From Porpolomopsis calyptriformis (Eukaryota; Basidiomycota; Agaricomycetes; Agaricales; Hygrophoraceae): 64,000 nucleotides of DNA. Location: contig OX621175.1 in NCBI GenBank assembly GCA_951640195.1, forward strand, positions 1,476,470 to 1,540,469, written 5' to 3'. Of the stretch, positions 12,128 through 21,200 are shown piece by piece. Position numbers and translations under genes: made by a program. The notes below the pieces were generated by a model. That model saw only the letters and a program-made list of their open reading frames with translations, did no database searches and was not told the DNA's origin. How positions within the stretch are numbered: position 1 is the stretch's first letter; each line of letters opens with the position of its first letter.

Positions 12128-12972
12128 GGGTGGGAGGGAGTGGGAGGTGCGAAAGGAGTGAGTTGGGATGTATTACATATTATAACAGCAAGGTACGTCG
12201 GGAAATACCGAGGTAGCCGGGAAGGGATTAGATGGGACGGTCCGGGTCATAGCTGTTCAAGTAAAGTCGACCGATAGCCTTCTGCGGACATTGGAAAGGA
12301 TGGAATATGGGGTAGAATATGGGGTGAAAGGAATGGGGGACATTGACTAGACAAAAATGGGTTACAGCAGTCACCGTATCCTCCTTCAAAAGATAACCAA
12401 ATGAAAGTCCGACGGTGAGTCCGACTCGAGTTGCTCACCTAATCATCAACGAGCAGTAGCATTGACGGACCGATACTGCATGGCAAGTTCATCCTCAACC
12501 TCATCGTCGATCAGTACGTCATTCCGATTAACTCTATTCCGTCATGTCTCCCTTCCTTCAGTCAATCATCGCCTATTTGAATTCAATTCAACCCTCATTC
12601 TCGGTGGTAATTCTCTCTCTTTTCTTCCTATTCCAATCCTAATCCCCTTTCAGCTCCCAGTCATACTCAATTAGATCCCCTCATTCACTCCCCTCTTTTG
12701 CCTTCCTCTCTTCTCATCATCGTCTCCCATGCCCCGCCTCAGCTCCCGTCCGACACTCTCCCCGCAGTCAGGATCATCTCCCTCGCAGCGCCCCTCCAGC
12801 CCGGGAACGCGAAAGGGCAGATGAGGAGCGGCGTAAGGACTCTGAACTCTCAGCGGGCGCAAGAAGAGCACAAGTGAGCGTGGCATAAAGCTCACAGTTG
12901 TTCTTACTGCCACACGACGCATGCTAGGTGAGTTCCTGTTGCTTCTCTTCAATATATTCACCTCATTGTTAA
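12128..12972. other. Intergenic, promoter side of MFS gene and relic border
   Basis: Upstream of the MFS start the strand is G-rich, then becomes a patchwork. Apart from the short MFS-like fragment at 12341-12395 I see only weak frames. The plus strand near 12460-12960 may hold more eroded TRAPPC11 sequence, but I cannot support it. Confidence 0.4.
12341..12395 (+). pseudogene. Inverted fragment of an MFS transporter exon
   Basis: About 50 bases here match the start of exon 2 of the MFS gene at 11985-11935 but in the opposite orientation. Shared words are AGACAAAAATGGGTTACAGC and CGTATCCTCCTTC. The translated remnant TRQKWVTAVTVSSF corresponds to TRRQKWVTAIIVSSF. Loss of several bases shifts the frame, and matching sequence stops at AAAAG. 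It is a decayed piece of a paralogue or of an inverted local duplication, lying head to head with the intact gene. Confidence 0.6.
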
Positions 12973-14280
12973 TAGACGACCGGTTACTGGATGCACGTCT
13001 CACTTACATCCGGAGACAGAGCGTCACGCGCGGCGCTCTTTGTCCTGAGCCCAGTAAGCCCGTCAGAACTCGGTGATTTCGTACAGAGGTACGCCTCTTT
13101 TCATTTGCAACCATCAATTATGCGACGAAAGTGCACTGTTTCCCTATCATGTCACCAAAACTTTTGCGTTTTTATTGTCGGACGATCAGTACAAACCATA
13201 TTGTAGCTTGCAGCAGGCCTTGTACGAACCCGCACTGGAGTACTACACCAATCACTCGAAACGTGTACGCCGGAAACGAAACCGCCACACACAATCAGGA
13301 TCTAGCCATATCTCAAACTCACCTCTTGGGACAGCAAGGCCGCTACGTCCTGAGGGGTGGACTGTGCGCTATGAGTACAAGATGGCATGCTTTGCAGAGT
13401 TTCGAGGCGAAGACGGCGATTCTCCCACCTCGCACGAAACGTTGGTCGGAGGCCAAGGTACTTGCAGATTGTATTAACGTGAAGGTAAATCCCTCTATCT
13501 AGCAATCTCGGCCTAAAATTTAGAACGTCCTCGAAAATTCTCATCCGATCTCAGGTCTCAAAGCTCTATCTTTATAATAACGAGCACACGCTTGCGCTCT
13601 CGCATCACAATACCCACGCCCGCCGCTTTGCCAACTTTTCGCGTGGTTGGGGGATTGGTGAAGAGACGTACGAGTTTTGGAGCTGGATGGCAAGACAGTT
13701 GCGTATCATCCTTTCCTCGTCACTCCTCAAGTTTCAAACAGTATTTTCGATACTCCAGATACCGTGTCTTTGCCGAATTACTCGAGCAGGGCACGCAATC
13801 CACACTCACCATCCCATCTCATCTCCCCGCCCCTGTATCCTTATCCTCCACCTCACGCTCTTCCGTACCTTTGACCATCCAAGCCAACGCTGGGATAAAT
13901 GCGAGTCATGCATTGCAGCATCCTGGGTACTATTATCACATGGCAGCTCGGTACACTGAATTGAGAAGGGAACGTTTTCTGGCCGCTCTGAAGATGGAGG
14001 TAAGCATGCAAATATCGGACGATGTCTGGTTGATCTGATTATGGTGCGGGCCCTGCAGACCTCCCCCGGATTCGTGAACGAGAAGAAGGTGGATCATCTA
14101 ACGATCATCTTGGAGGTCCGTATCATCCTCTTGGCCAACTCATTGCGCAGCCGGTTCAAAGACAATTGCCCCTGTTTTTTTCCTCGTTGTCAACTGCAGC
14201 TATACACAAAGTCATACGAGTTATTCAAAAAGTACAGTCCGATAAACGGGCAGAATCAGAGCCAAGGCCGGCTGTGTTTG
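12973..14280 (+). pseudogene. TRAPPC11: TRAPPC11 (foie gras domain) gene fragment
   Basis: TRAPPC11 is a subunit of the TRAPP tether complexes that act in Golgi traffic and autophagy. Recognisable pieces, with introns still in place, are DARLTYIRRQS and ALFVLSPVSPSELGDFVQR (12,985-13,085), then ALYEPALEYYTNHSKRVRRK and EGWTVRYEYKMACFAEF (to 13,403), then ILPPRTKRWSEAKVLADCIN, then YLYNNEHTLALSHHNTHARR with GWGIGEETYEFWSW, then YRVFAELLEQGTQSTL, then HALQHPGYYYHMAARYTELR, and finally NEKKVDHLTIILE and SYELFKKYSP. Around 13,400 the frame jumps and roughly 25-30 codons usual at this place are absent. The 5' and 3' ends of the gene are missing, so no working protein can result. The piece ends abruptly at about 14,280 against an ERG24 fragment on the other strand. 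Confidence 0.75.
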
Positions 14281-14284
14281 AGTG

Positions 14285-14453
14285 TCTCGAGTGGGAGGCG
14301 GGGTGGGCAACCGCCTGAATGCTCTGAGCAGGCAAAGTAGAGGAAGTAGGTTGTGAAGGGGACGGAGAGGGTGACGAAAAGGGCGCCCGGAGGACCGAAG
14401 AATTCGTAGGATTTTGTGCGTTGATTGAGGAGAGGTTTGGAATTGGAAGACAT
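14285..14453 (-). pseudogene. ERG24: 5' fragment of a C-14 sterol reductase (ERG24/ERG4 family)
   Basis: From an ATG at 14453 the minus strand reads MSSNSKPLLNQRTKSYEFFG followed by PPGALFVTLSVPFTTYFLYF, then ACSEHSGGCPP. The block YEFFGPPGAL plus a first membrane helix and CxxxxGCPP is the hallmark N-terminus of the delta-14 sterol reductases of ergosterol synthesis. Similarity is lost after CPP at about 14,290, and the remaining roughly 400 residues are absent. The fragment butts against TRAPPC11 and NIK1 fragments of opposite orientation, so it is a displaced first exon rather than a gene. Confidence 0.7.
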
Positions 14454-14578
14454 GGTGAGAGATAAGATGAGGAAACGGTTCTGCACGTGTTGAGCTTATT
14501 ACCCTCCTCCTCCTCGCTGTCGTTGACGATGACCAACATCGTCGACAATCAATCACCATCCCGTATCTTGTCGCTCTC

Positions 14579-16040
14579 TTGTCCATCTATGAGCTTGGTC
14601 CTTCGGCGGCTCCAATCCCCAGATACGATGGCCCCACAGATAAACAGATGGATATCATCCTCAGGTCGCTCAGTGCAATGGCGAGACGGATGTACACTGC
14701 AGAAGACACGCTTGCTTCCATTAAAGCGTCCGAGAGCTGGCAATTGAACGGACCAGATACAAAAAAGAGACGAAGTGTGGGTGATATACCCTCCTTCACC
14801 AACGAGCTTTCACCGCATTCTATCTATCATCACATCATCGCCAACGGTGAGTCCCATCCAAGTAACAATAATGGCACCACCGAACAGGACGTCGAAATGG
14901 AACCACGAGATGACGACCATCCATCCACCATCCCCTGTCCACCCCCAAATGGCCGCCCGGAACATTCCTCCCTCGAAAACCTCACAGGCTTTGCCCCAAC
15001 CAAGCACACCCGATACCTTTACACCACAACGGCCTCCGCGCCGGCCTTTTCCCATGGACATCACTCCACCTGCCCGACCTGCGGGAGGGTCACCACCGAC
15101 GCCACCACCATGAGACATGTGTACACCGACCCTTCTGTCGGTTTGTCTTCCGTTGCGTTCGAGAGCGGGATGAGTGCCGTCGAGGAGCTGCGGTTGCTCA
15201 ATGCACAAGTCCAAGATGTCGCTCGTGTTTGTAACGCCGTCGCTAGGGGTGACTTATCTCAGAAGATAACCGTGCCAGTACAGGGCGTTGTCATGGTCCA
15301 ACTCAAAGACGTTATCAATACTATGGTGCGAATTACTCTATCATAATTCCATTGTACGCTACCGTTATATTGTACATAGGTCAATAAATTGGGACAGTTC
15401 GCTAAGGAGGTTACTCGAGTCAGTCAATAGGTCGGCACAGAAGGGTAAGTGATCTTTTACCACCCCTCGTTGGCTGCAACATGCAGAATTACTATTTAGT
15501 AAACTCGGCGGACAAGCTCTTGTCCTCGACGTCGAAGGAACCTGGCGAGAACTCACAGGCGTAGTCAACAACCTTGCCGCTAATCTCACTAGTCAAGTCC
15601 GGTCGATTGCAAAAGTCACCAAGGCAGTCGCACTAGGAGGCTTGTCCAAGCAGATCGAAGTGGACGCGGCGAGATCTTAGATTTGAAGAACACCGTGAAC
15701 GGTATGGTCGTGCGACTCCGTGCGTTGGCGGCGGAAGTGACGAGGGTGACACTGGAAGTAGGCAGTCAAGGGAAGCTCGGGGGGCAAGCGCATGTTCCAG
15801 ACGTGGAAGGTGTTTGGTTCGAGCTTGTCAGGAATGTAAGTGTCTATTTTTGAGTTTTTATGTGGATGTACGGTTGCCTTATCTCATTCTTATAAAAGGT
15901 CAATCGAATGTGCTCAAGTTTAACCGATCAAGTTCGCTCGATTGCCCATGTCACCACCGCTGTAGCCAAGGGCGACCTTACACAGAAGATTGAGATACTT
16001 GTCGAGGGGGAGATGGCAACGCTCAAAGGAACTGTGGATA
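14579..16040 (+). pseudogene. NIK1: N-terminal part of a group III (Nik1/Os-1) hybrid histidine kinase
   Basis: Group III kinases sense osmotic stress and fungicides upstream of the Hog1 pathway through a stack of HAMP repeats. The N-terminal leader (MDIILRSLSAMARRMYTAED) runs into HAMP units with NAQVQDVARVCNAVARGDLS and QKITVPVQGVVMVQLKDVIN, then [20 protein letters not shown], then [20 protein letters not shown], and KLGGQAHVPDVEGVWFELV. The gene is dead here. A TAG interrupts EVTRVS-VGTEG at about 15,428, two bases are missing near 15,669 in the segment before [14 protein letters not shown], and the fourth HAMP stops after [13 protein letters not shown] at about 16,040. The remaining HAMPs, HisKA, HATPase and receiver domains are missing at this place. 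A matching HATPase segment lies at the far right of the window on the other strand. Confidence 0.85.
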
Positions 16041-16105
16041 TTACCCTGCTTGAGACAAACCTGCAATAAAAAATTGGATACAATATTAAGAATATTAAAA
16101 AAGTG

Positions 16106-17200
16106 TTACTGACTTTGTTGTTGGAGCAGCCCCTTCAGATATGCCAACTCTTCCTTGTGCTGCTCCTCGCGTCTTGCTACCGCTTCCTCATGCTGCCGCT
16201 CCGCCTCCTCGCGTCTCGCTACCTCTTCCTGGAGCTGCTGCTCACGTCTTGCTACCGCTTCCTCATGCTGCCGCTCCGCCTCCTCGCGTCTCGCTACCTC
16301 TTCCTGGAGCTGCTGCTCACGTCTTGCTACCTCTTCCTGGAGCTGCCGCTCACGTCTCGCTACCTCTTCCTGGAGCTGCCGCTCACGTCTTGCCAACTCT
16401 TCCTGGTGCTGCTGCTCCACCCGTCCCTCTGCCTCGAGGGTCTTCTTACAAAACCTTTCCCACTCCGCGCGGTACTTTTCAAGGACCTCCGTAACATCGG
16501 GAGGTGATTCTGTGACCTGCACAGACTTGAACCTTCCTGCCTTCACATTATTCCCATCATCAACAACGTAGCCACCAAACTCGATCCGCAACATCTCACA
16601 AACTGCCCCTGCAAACAAATAACACTGGGAGGTGAAGAGAACGTAATGGGGCCAGTGGTCATGCAGGACCATCAGCATAACCATCAGTTGCGCAACCGAC
16701 ATCGCCTTGGACAGTCGGATGGTCCTGAGTCGTATGTGATCTTTAGCTAGGTAGTCATCGAATGAATATTTATCCCGGGCTTTTGAGCCAGGAAGTAAGA
16801 GTGTATCCTTTGCTTTTATGGTATTTTCGGACAAGGAAGCAAGCGAGGTGGATGAGCTGGAGGGTGAGCAGTTTCCGACTGGGCCGTCTCCTCCTGCTCG
16901 TTCAGCGTGAAAAAAAGTCTTAGCGATGGGTGATCCATCAATGTCGACGATGTCAATGTCGAGGAGGACTGATTCGTGGAAGACGGTAGAAGACTGCTTG
17001 AAGTGAGTCGCCTGGCGGACGAAAGCTGAGTTAGCCAAGTCGAGGTTTTCCTTGCTCTTTACAAATTGGCTGAGCACCGAGACGGGGAGTGACTGATCCT
17101 CCCCAGGCAAGAGCAAGTGGTCGGTGGACATTGGATTGTTCGCTACGAAAAACTTTGAGAATACAGAACGGACAGTGGATAGAAATGATTTGGGAGCCAT
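16106..17200 (-). CDS. Orphan basidiomycete protein with C-terminal coiled-coil repeats
   Basis: A single open frame from ATG 17200 gives about 364 residues. The globular part includes DDYLAKDHIRLRTIRLSKAM, then AQLMVMLMVLHDHWPHYVLF and CYLFAGAVCEMLRIEFGGYV, a pattern I associate with a multicopy uncharacterised family in mushroom genomes. From about residue 255 the chain is a long charged coiled coil made of 11-residue units of the form ARREQQLQEEV, two of them spaced by EEAERQHEEA. It lies exactly between the broken NIK1 and FOX2 fragments and reads toward NIK1. Its open frame contrasts with the decayed neighbours, which suggests it arrived with, or after, the rearrangement. An upstream in-frame ATG at 17224 is also possible. 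No function can be assigned. Confidence 0.6.
   Translation of the reverse strand: MAPKSFLSTVRSVFSKFFVANNPMSTDHLLLPGEDQSLPVSVLSQFVKSKENLDLANSAFVRQATHFKQSSTVFHESVLLDIDIVDIDGSPIAKTFFHAERAGGDGPVGNCSPSSSSTSLASLSENTIKAKDTLLLPGSKARDKYSFDDYLAKDHIRLRTIRLSKAMSVAQLMVMLMVLHDHWPHYVLFTSQCYLFAGAVCEMLRIEFGGYVVDDGNNVKAGRFKSVQVTESPPDVTEVLEKYRAEWERFCKKTLEAEGRVEQQHQEELARRERQLQEEVARRERQLQEEVARREQQLQEEVARREEAERQHEEAVARREQQLQEEVARREEAERQHEEAVARREEQHKEELAYLKGLLQQQSQ
16141..16400. repeat. 33-bp coding minisatellite
   Basis: The coiled-coil part of the orphan gene is built from near-identical 33-bp units, with a larger repeated block of about 96 bp present twice (near 16,165-16,260 and 16,260-16,355). Word pairs such as CTACCTCTTCCTGGAGCTGC and CTCACGTCTTGCTAC recur. 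The array keeps frame, so copy number can change without loss of coding. Confidence 0.8.
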
Positions 17201-17331
17201 TATAATGGTGACGAACACGAGCAAAACAGGCAGAGTACGCGAGGCTTTCCTTCAACATGAACCGATCCATATACTGTATAAGTCGTTTTGCCCGCGCACT
17301 CACCACCACTCACTTCAACCAGTTATTCAGA

Positions 17332-18219
17332 GCTCTTCGCTTCTCGCGGCGCGAATGTCGTCGTTAGCGACGTCAGTGCTGCCGCTGCCCAGAAAGTTGT
17401 TGACGAGGTCATCAAGTGTTTGTCAATCCATGTCCTGCAATATCCGACAAGTTAATTCCATTCTACAGCCGGCAGCAAGGCGGTCGCAAATACGTCCTCG
17501 GTGACAGACGGGGGTGCTGTTATACAGTCTGCACTTGATGCGTTCGGCGCGGTGACCATCCTGATCAACAATGCCAGTAGTTTACAAGACAAGGGGTGAG
17601 TTTTTCTCAATGAAACTCGTCTGGGCGTAATTTATTATAACCCCGGTGTTATCGTCATCGTTTTTTGTGACGGACTCACTCGCAAACATTTATGAGGTCT
17701 CATCGGATTCACCAAAACCGTGGCGCGAGAAGGCGTCAAATACGGAATCAAGAAGATTCGCAACTTGTCAGGGACGCTAAAGGGGTCCACATCGATCCAA
17801 CTACACCGAGCGAGATGTAATCCTGTATGACATAGGAATTGGTGCGGCAGCAAAGGAACTCCAATGGACGTATGAGGGACACGATGAATCCAGTGCCCTT
17901 CCCACTTTTGGAGTTATCCCTCAGTTCCTTGCCAGCGCTGGCATCCCGTTGGGCTGGCTCCCCAACTTCAACCCAGTTAGTCAACTGCTAATACCTTGCT
18001 TCCGACACCGACTCTGCTTCAGGCGAAATTACTCCATGGAGAACAGTACTTGGCTATGAGAGGCAGTATTCCCACCAGCGGCGAGTTGGTGAACGAGGTT
18101 CGGTTAGTCTTGACTCGTGAAGTACGAGACGTGAATGGGCCAGTGTCGGATTAATGGAAGTTCTCGATAAAGGCAAAGCGGCGGCTGTCACGCTCAGTAA
18201 AAACGCAAAGTCGGGTTAG
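17332..18219 (+). pseudogene. FOX2: FOX2 peroxisomal multifunctional enzyme, two joined fragments
   Basis: FOX2 carries hydratase and dehydrogenase steps of peroxisomal beta-oxidation. The first part is from a short-chain dehydrogenase domain: LFASRGANVVVSDVSAAAAQ, then SVTDGGAVIQSALDAFGAVT with ILINNAS (the cofactor-fold NNAG position reads NNAS), then GLIGFTKTVAREGVKYGIK. At about 17,780 it jumps into the hydratase-2 domain: NYTERDVILYDIGIGAAAKE, then LPTFGVIPQFLASAGIPLGW, then AKLLHGEQYLAMRGSIPTSG with ELVNEVR and MEVLDKGKAAAVTL. The segment that normally links the two domains is absent, as are the first dehydrogenase domain and the hydratase catalytic C-terminus. Introns are retained. It ends at TAG 18,217-18,219, two bases before the palindrome at the FAS junction. 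Confidence 0.8.
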
Positions 18220-18220
18220 T

Positions 18221-18238
18221 CGTGCTATATATAGCACG
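18221..18238. repeat. Perfect 18-bp palindrome at the FOX2/FAS junction
   Basis: The sequence CGTGCTATATATAGCACG is its own reverse complement. It lies between the last codon of the FOX2 remnant and the first recognisable FAS codon (TTT GTG ACC at 18239). No intervening spacer belongs to either gene. Confidence 0.9.
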
Positions 18239-21200
18239 TTTGTGACCTCTTTCCTTACATCCATGGTCAACGAGGTTCTCCAACCCCTCGCAGTTGCTCG
18301 TCAAGATACACTCTTCTACCCTCATGGCATGGAGGTCGTCGCTTGGCTCTCTAAAACCATTCCTCGCCCTTCTACCATCTATCTCGCATCTATCCCTATT
18401 TCTTCACCTCTCATTGGCCTCACACAACTTGCCCAGTACCTGGTTGTCTGCCGTGTCTCTGGTCTCACTCCAGGTGAACTCCGTGATCGTATTGCTGGCG
18501 CGACTGGTCATTCGCAACGCCTGGTATCAGCCGTAGCCATCGCCGCATCTAGCTCTTTCGAGTCCTTCATGGACAATGCTCGTAAAGCGATTCGGTGGCT
18601 GTTTTTCTCTGGTTTGCGTGGACAACAAGCATTTCCCGTAACGTCTCTAGAGCCGAGTATTGTCCAGGACACAGTTGAGGGTGGAGAGGGCGTGCCGAGC
18701 CCTATGCTTTCTGTGACTGGCCTCTCGTTAAAGGACTTGGAGCCACACGTGAAGAAGACGAACTCCCACCTCCCCGAAAACGCCAAGTTGACAGTATCTT
18801 TGCATAATGGGCCACGCGCATTTGTTATCACTGGACCAACGCGCTCGTTGTGTGGACTTGTAACGAATTTGAGGAATGTTCGTGCACCCAACGGGATCGA
18901 TCAGAGCAAAACGCCATTTTCACAACGCAAGTCTGTATTTTCCATTCGTTTCTTAGTTGTTGGCGTCCCGTATCACAGCACATATCTTGCCGGCGCGGGA
19001 GAAAAGCTCTGTGTAGAGGATCTCGGGGGAGAGGATCTCTGGAAGCCCGAGGACCTGCAGATACCAGTTTTTCACACCGAGGATGGTGCGTTTTGTCGTC
19101 TCTTTCACCTTCGACATAATGACGAGCCGGTTGCACAGGTTCAGATTTGCGACTGTTTTCAGGGTCGATCACGCGTTTACTCTGCGATCAAATATTTACG
19201 TTACCCATTCACTGGTCAGTTGCGACCAACTTCCCGAAGGCAGCGACCCATGCGATTGATTTTGGTCCTGGCGGCTTGAGCGGGATCGGACCTCTCACTG
19301 CGCGCAATCTAGATGGACGAGGAGTTCGGGTTATTGTTGTTGGGGATAAAGGCAAGGGTGATGTTGAACTCTACGATACGCAATGCGTCAAGTTCGAGGA
19401 TCGATGGAGTGAGCAATGGGCGCCGGGCTTGGTGCGGACAAGGTTCGTTTAATGATACCGATATCTTCCGTTATTCTCTAATCCATCAATAGCGATGGTG
19501 TGATACATCTCGATACCCCGTTTTCTCGTCTCTTGGGCAAACCGCCGATCATGGTTGCCGGTATGACCCCCACCACTGTAAAAGCTGGTTTCGTCAGTGC
19601 TGTTCTTGAGGCTGGATACCATGTTGAACTTGCTGGCGGAGGGCACTACAGCGCTGCTGCATTGCGTGCCAAAGTTTCCGAAATACAGACGAAGATCCCC
19701 GCCGGGATTGGCATCACACTCAACTCCCTTTACATCAACCCTCGTCAGTTCGGTTTCCAGCTCCCTCTATGGCAACAGTTACGGCAAGAAGGGCTGCCTA
19801 TAGAAGGGTTTTGCGTTGCCGCCGGCATTCCGACTACGGAGAAAGCTGCCGAGATTATTGAGGGGCTGAGGAACGCTGGGATTAAGCACGTCGCATTCAA
19901 GCCTGGTAGTACCGATGGCATTCGACAGGTTGTCAACATTGCTGCTTCAAATCCCGACTTCCCCATCATTTTACAATGGACTGGCGGGCGGGCCGATGGG
20001 CACCATTCATTCGAGGACTTTCATCAACCTATTCTTGCAACGTATCGCTTCATTTGCCAGCAAAAAAATATCTCCCTTGTAGCCGGATCTGGTTTTGGTG
20101 CCGCTGATGATGTGTGGCCATACCTAACCGGGGACTAGTCTGTCTCGTACGACGTCCAGCCCATGCCCTTCGACGGCTTTCTATTCGCAAGCCGTGTCAT
20201 GGTTGCGAAAGAAGCGCACACAAGCTCGTCAGTGAAAGACTTGATCGTTGCGGCCCCTGGTGTGGAGGACAGGGGCTGGGAAGGTACATACGTGAAGCCG
20301 ACGGGGGGGATTTCACTGTGCGGTCCGAGCTCGGAGAGCCGATTCATAAGATTGCGACACGGGGCGTCAAGTTGTGGAAAGAGTTCGACGACACCGTATT
20401 CAGCCTACCAAAGGAAAAACGCATGGCATGGCTAACAGAGCGTAGAGCGGAAGTTATAGAGAAATTAAACAAAGACTTCAGCAAGCCATGGTTTGGATGG
20501 AAGAAGGACGATAGCGTTGCAACCGATCTTGGTGCTATGACATATGAAGAGGTGGTATTGAGGATGGTGAGACTCATGTTCGTGAAGCACGAGAACCGAT
20601 GGGTGGATACGTCCTTGAGGAATTTGACGGGTGACTGGTTGAGGAGAGTAGAGGAACGTTTTGCAGGCGTGAATGGCGGTGGCGACAAACCATCACTTTT
20701 GCAGAGCTTTGCAACGCTCGACGACCCCCTACCGTTCGTCGATTTGTTCTTCAGAGCATATCCGTTAGCCAGGGAGCAACCTTTGGCCTCAGAAGATAAG
20801 GCATATTTCTTGGCCATCTCTCAGAGACTTGGACAAAAACCCGTACCCTTCATTCCCGTGCTGGATGCCAATTTCGAAGTATGGTTTAAGAAGGTATGTG
20901 ACCCAACCAGAATTATCGACAGATTGTTCTAATTAGGTGTGACCTTCCGACAGGACTCTTTGTGGGCAGCTGAGGATATCGAAGGCGTTTTTGATCAAGA
21001 CCCTCAACGAGTTTGCATCTTGCAAAGACCGGTGGCTGTGAAACATTCTAAAGTCAAGGATCCAGCCATCAAGGATCTACTTGATAGCGTCAATTCATCT
21101 CTCATCCAGAAGCTTGTAGAGCACCGTTATGGCGGCGACGAATCCAAAATCCCCTCTGTCGACTACCTGGCTGTAAAACCCAAGGCTGCTTCTCCGGACT

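Noticed and set aside
19085..19170. Frameshift in FAS between the AT domain and the following segment
   Set aside because: A 55-bp GT-AG intron restores EDGSDLRLFSGSITR, so this is splicing, not damage.
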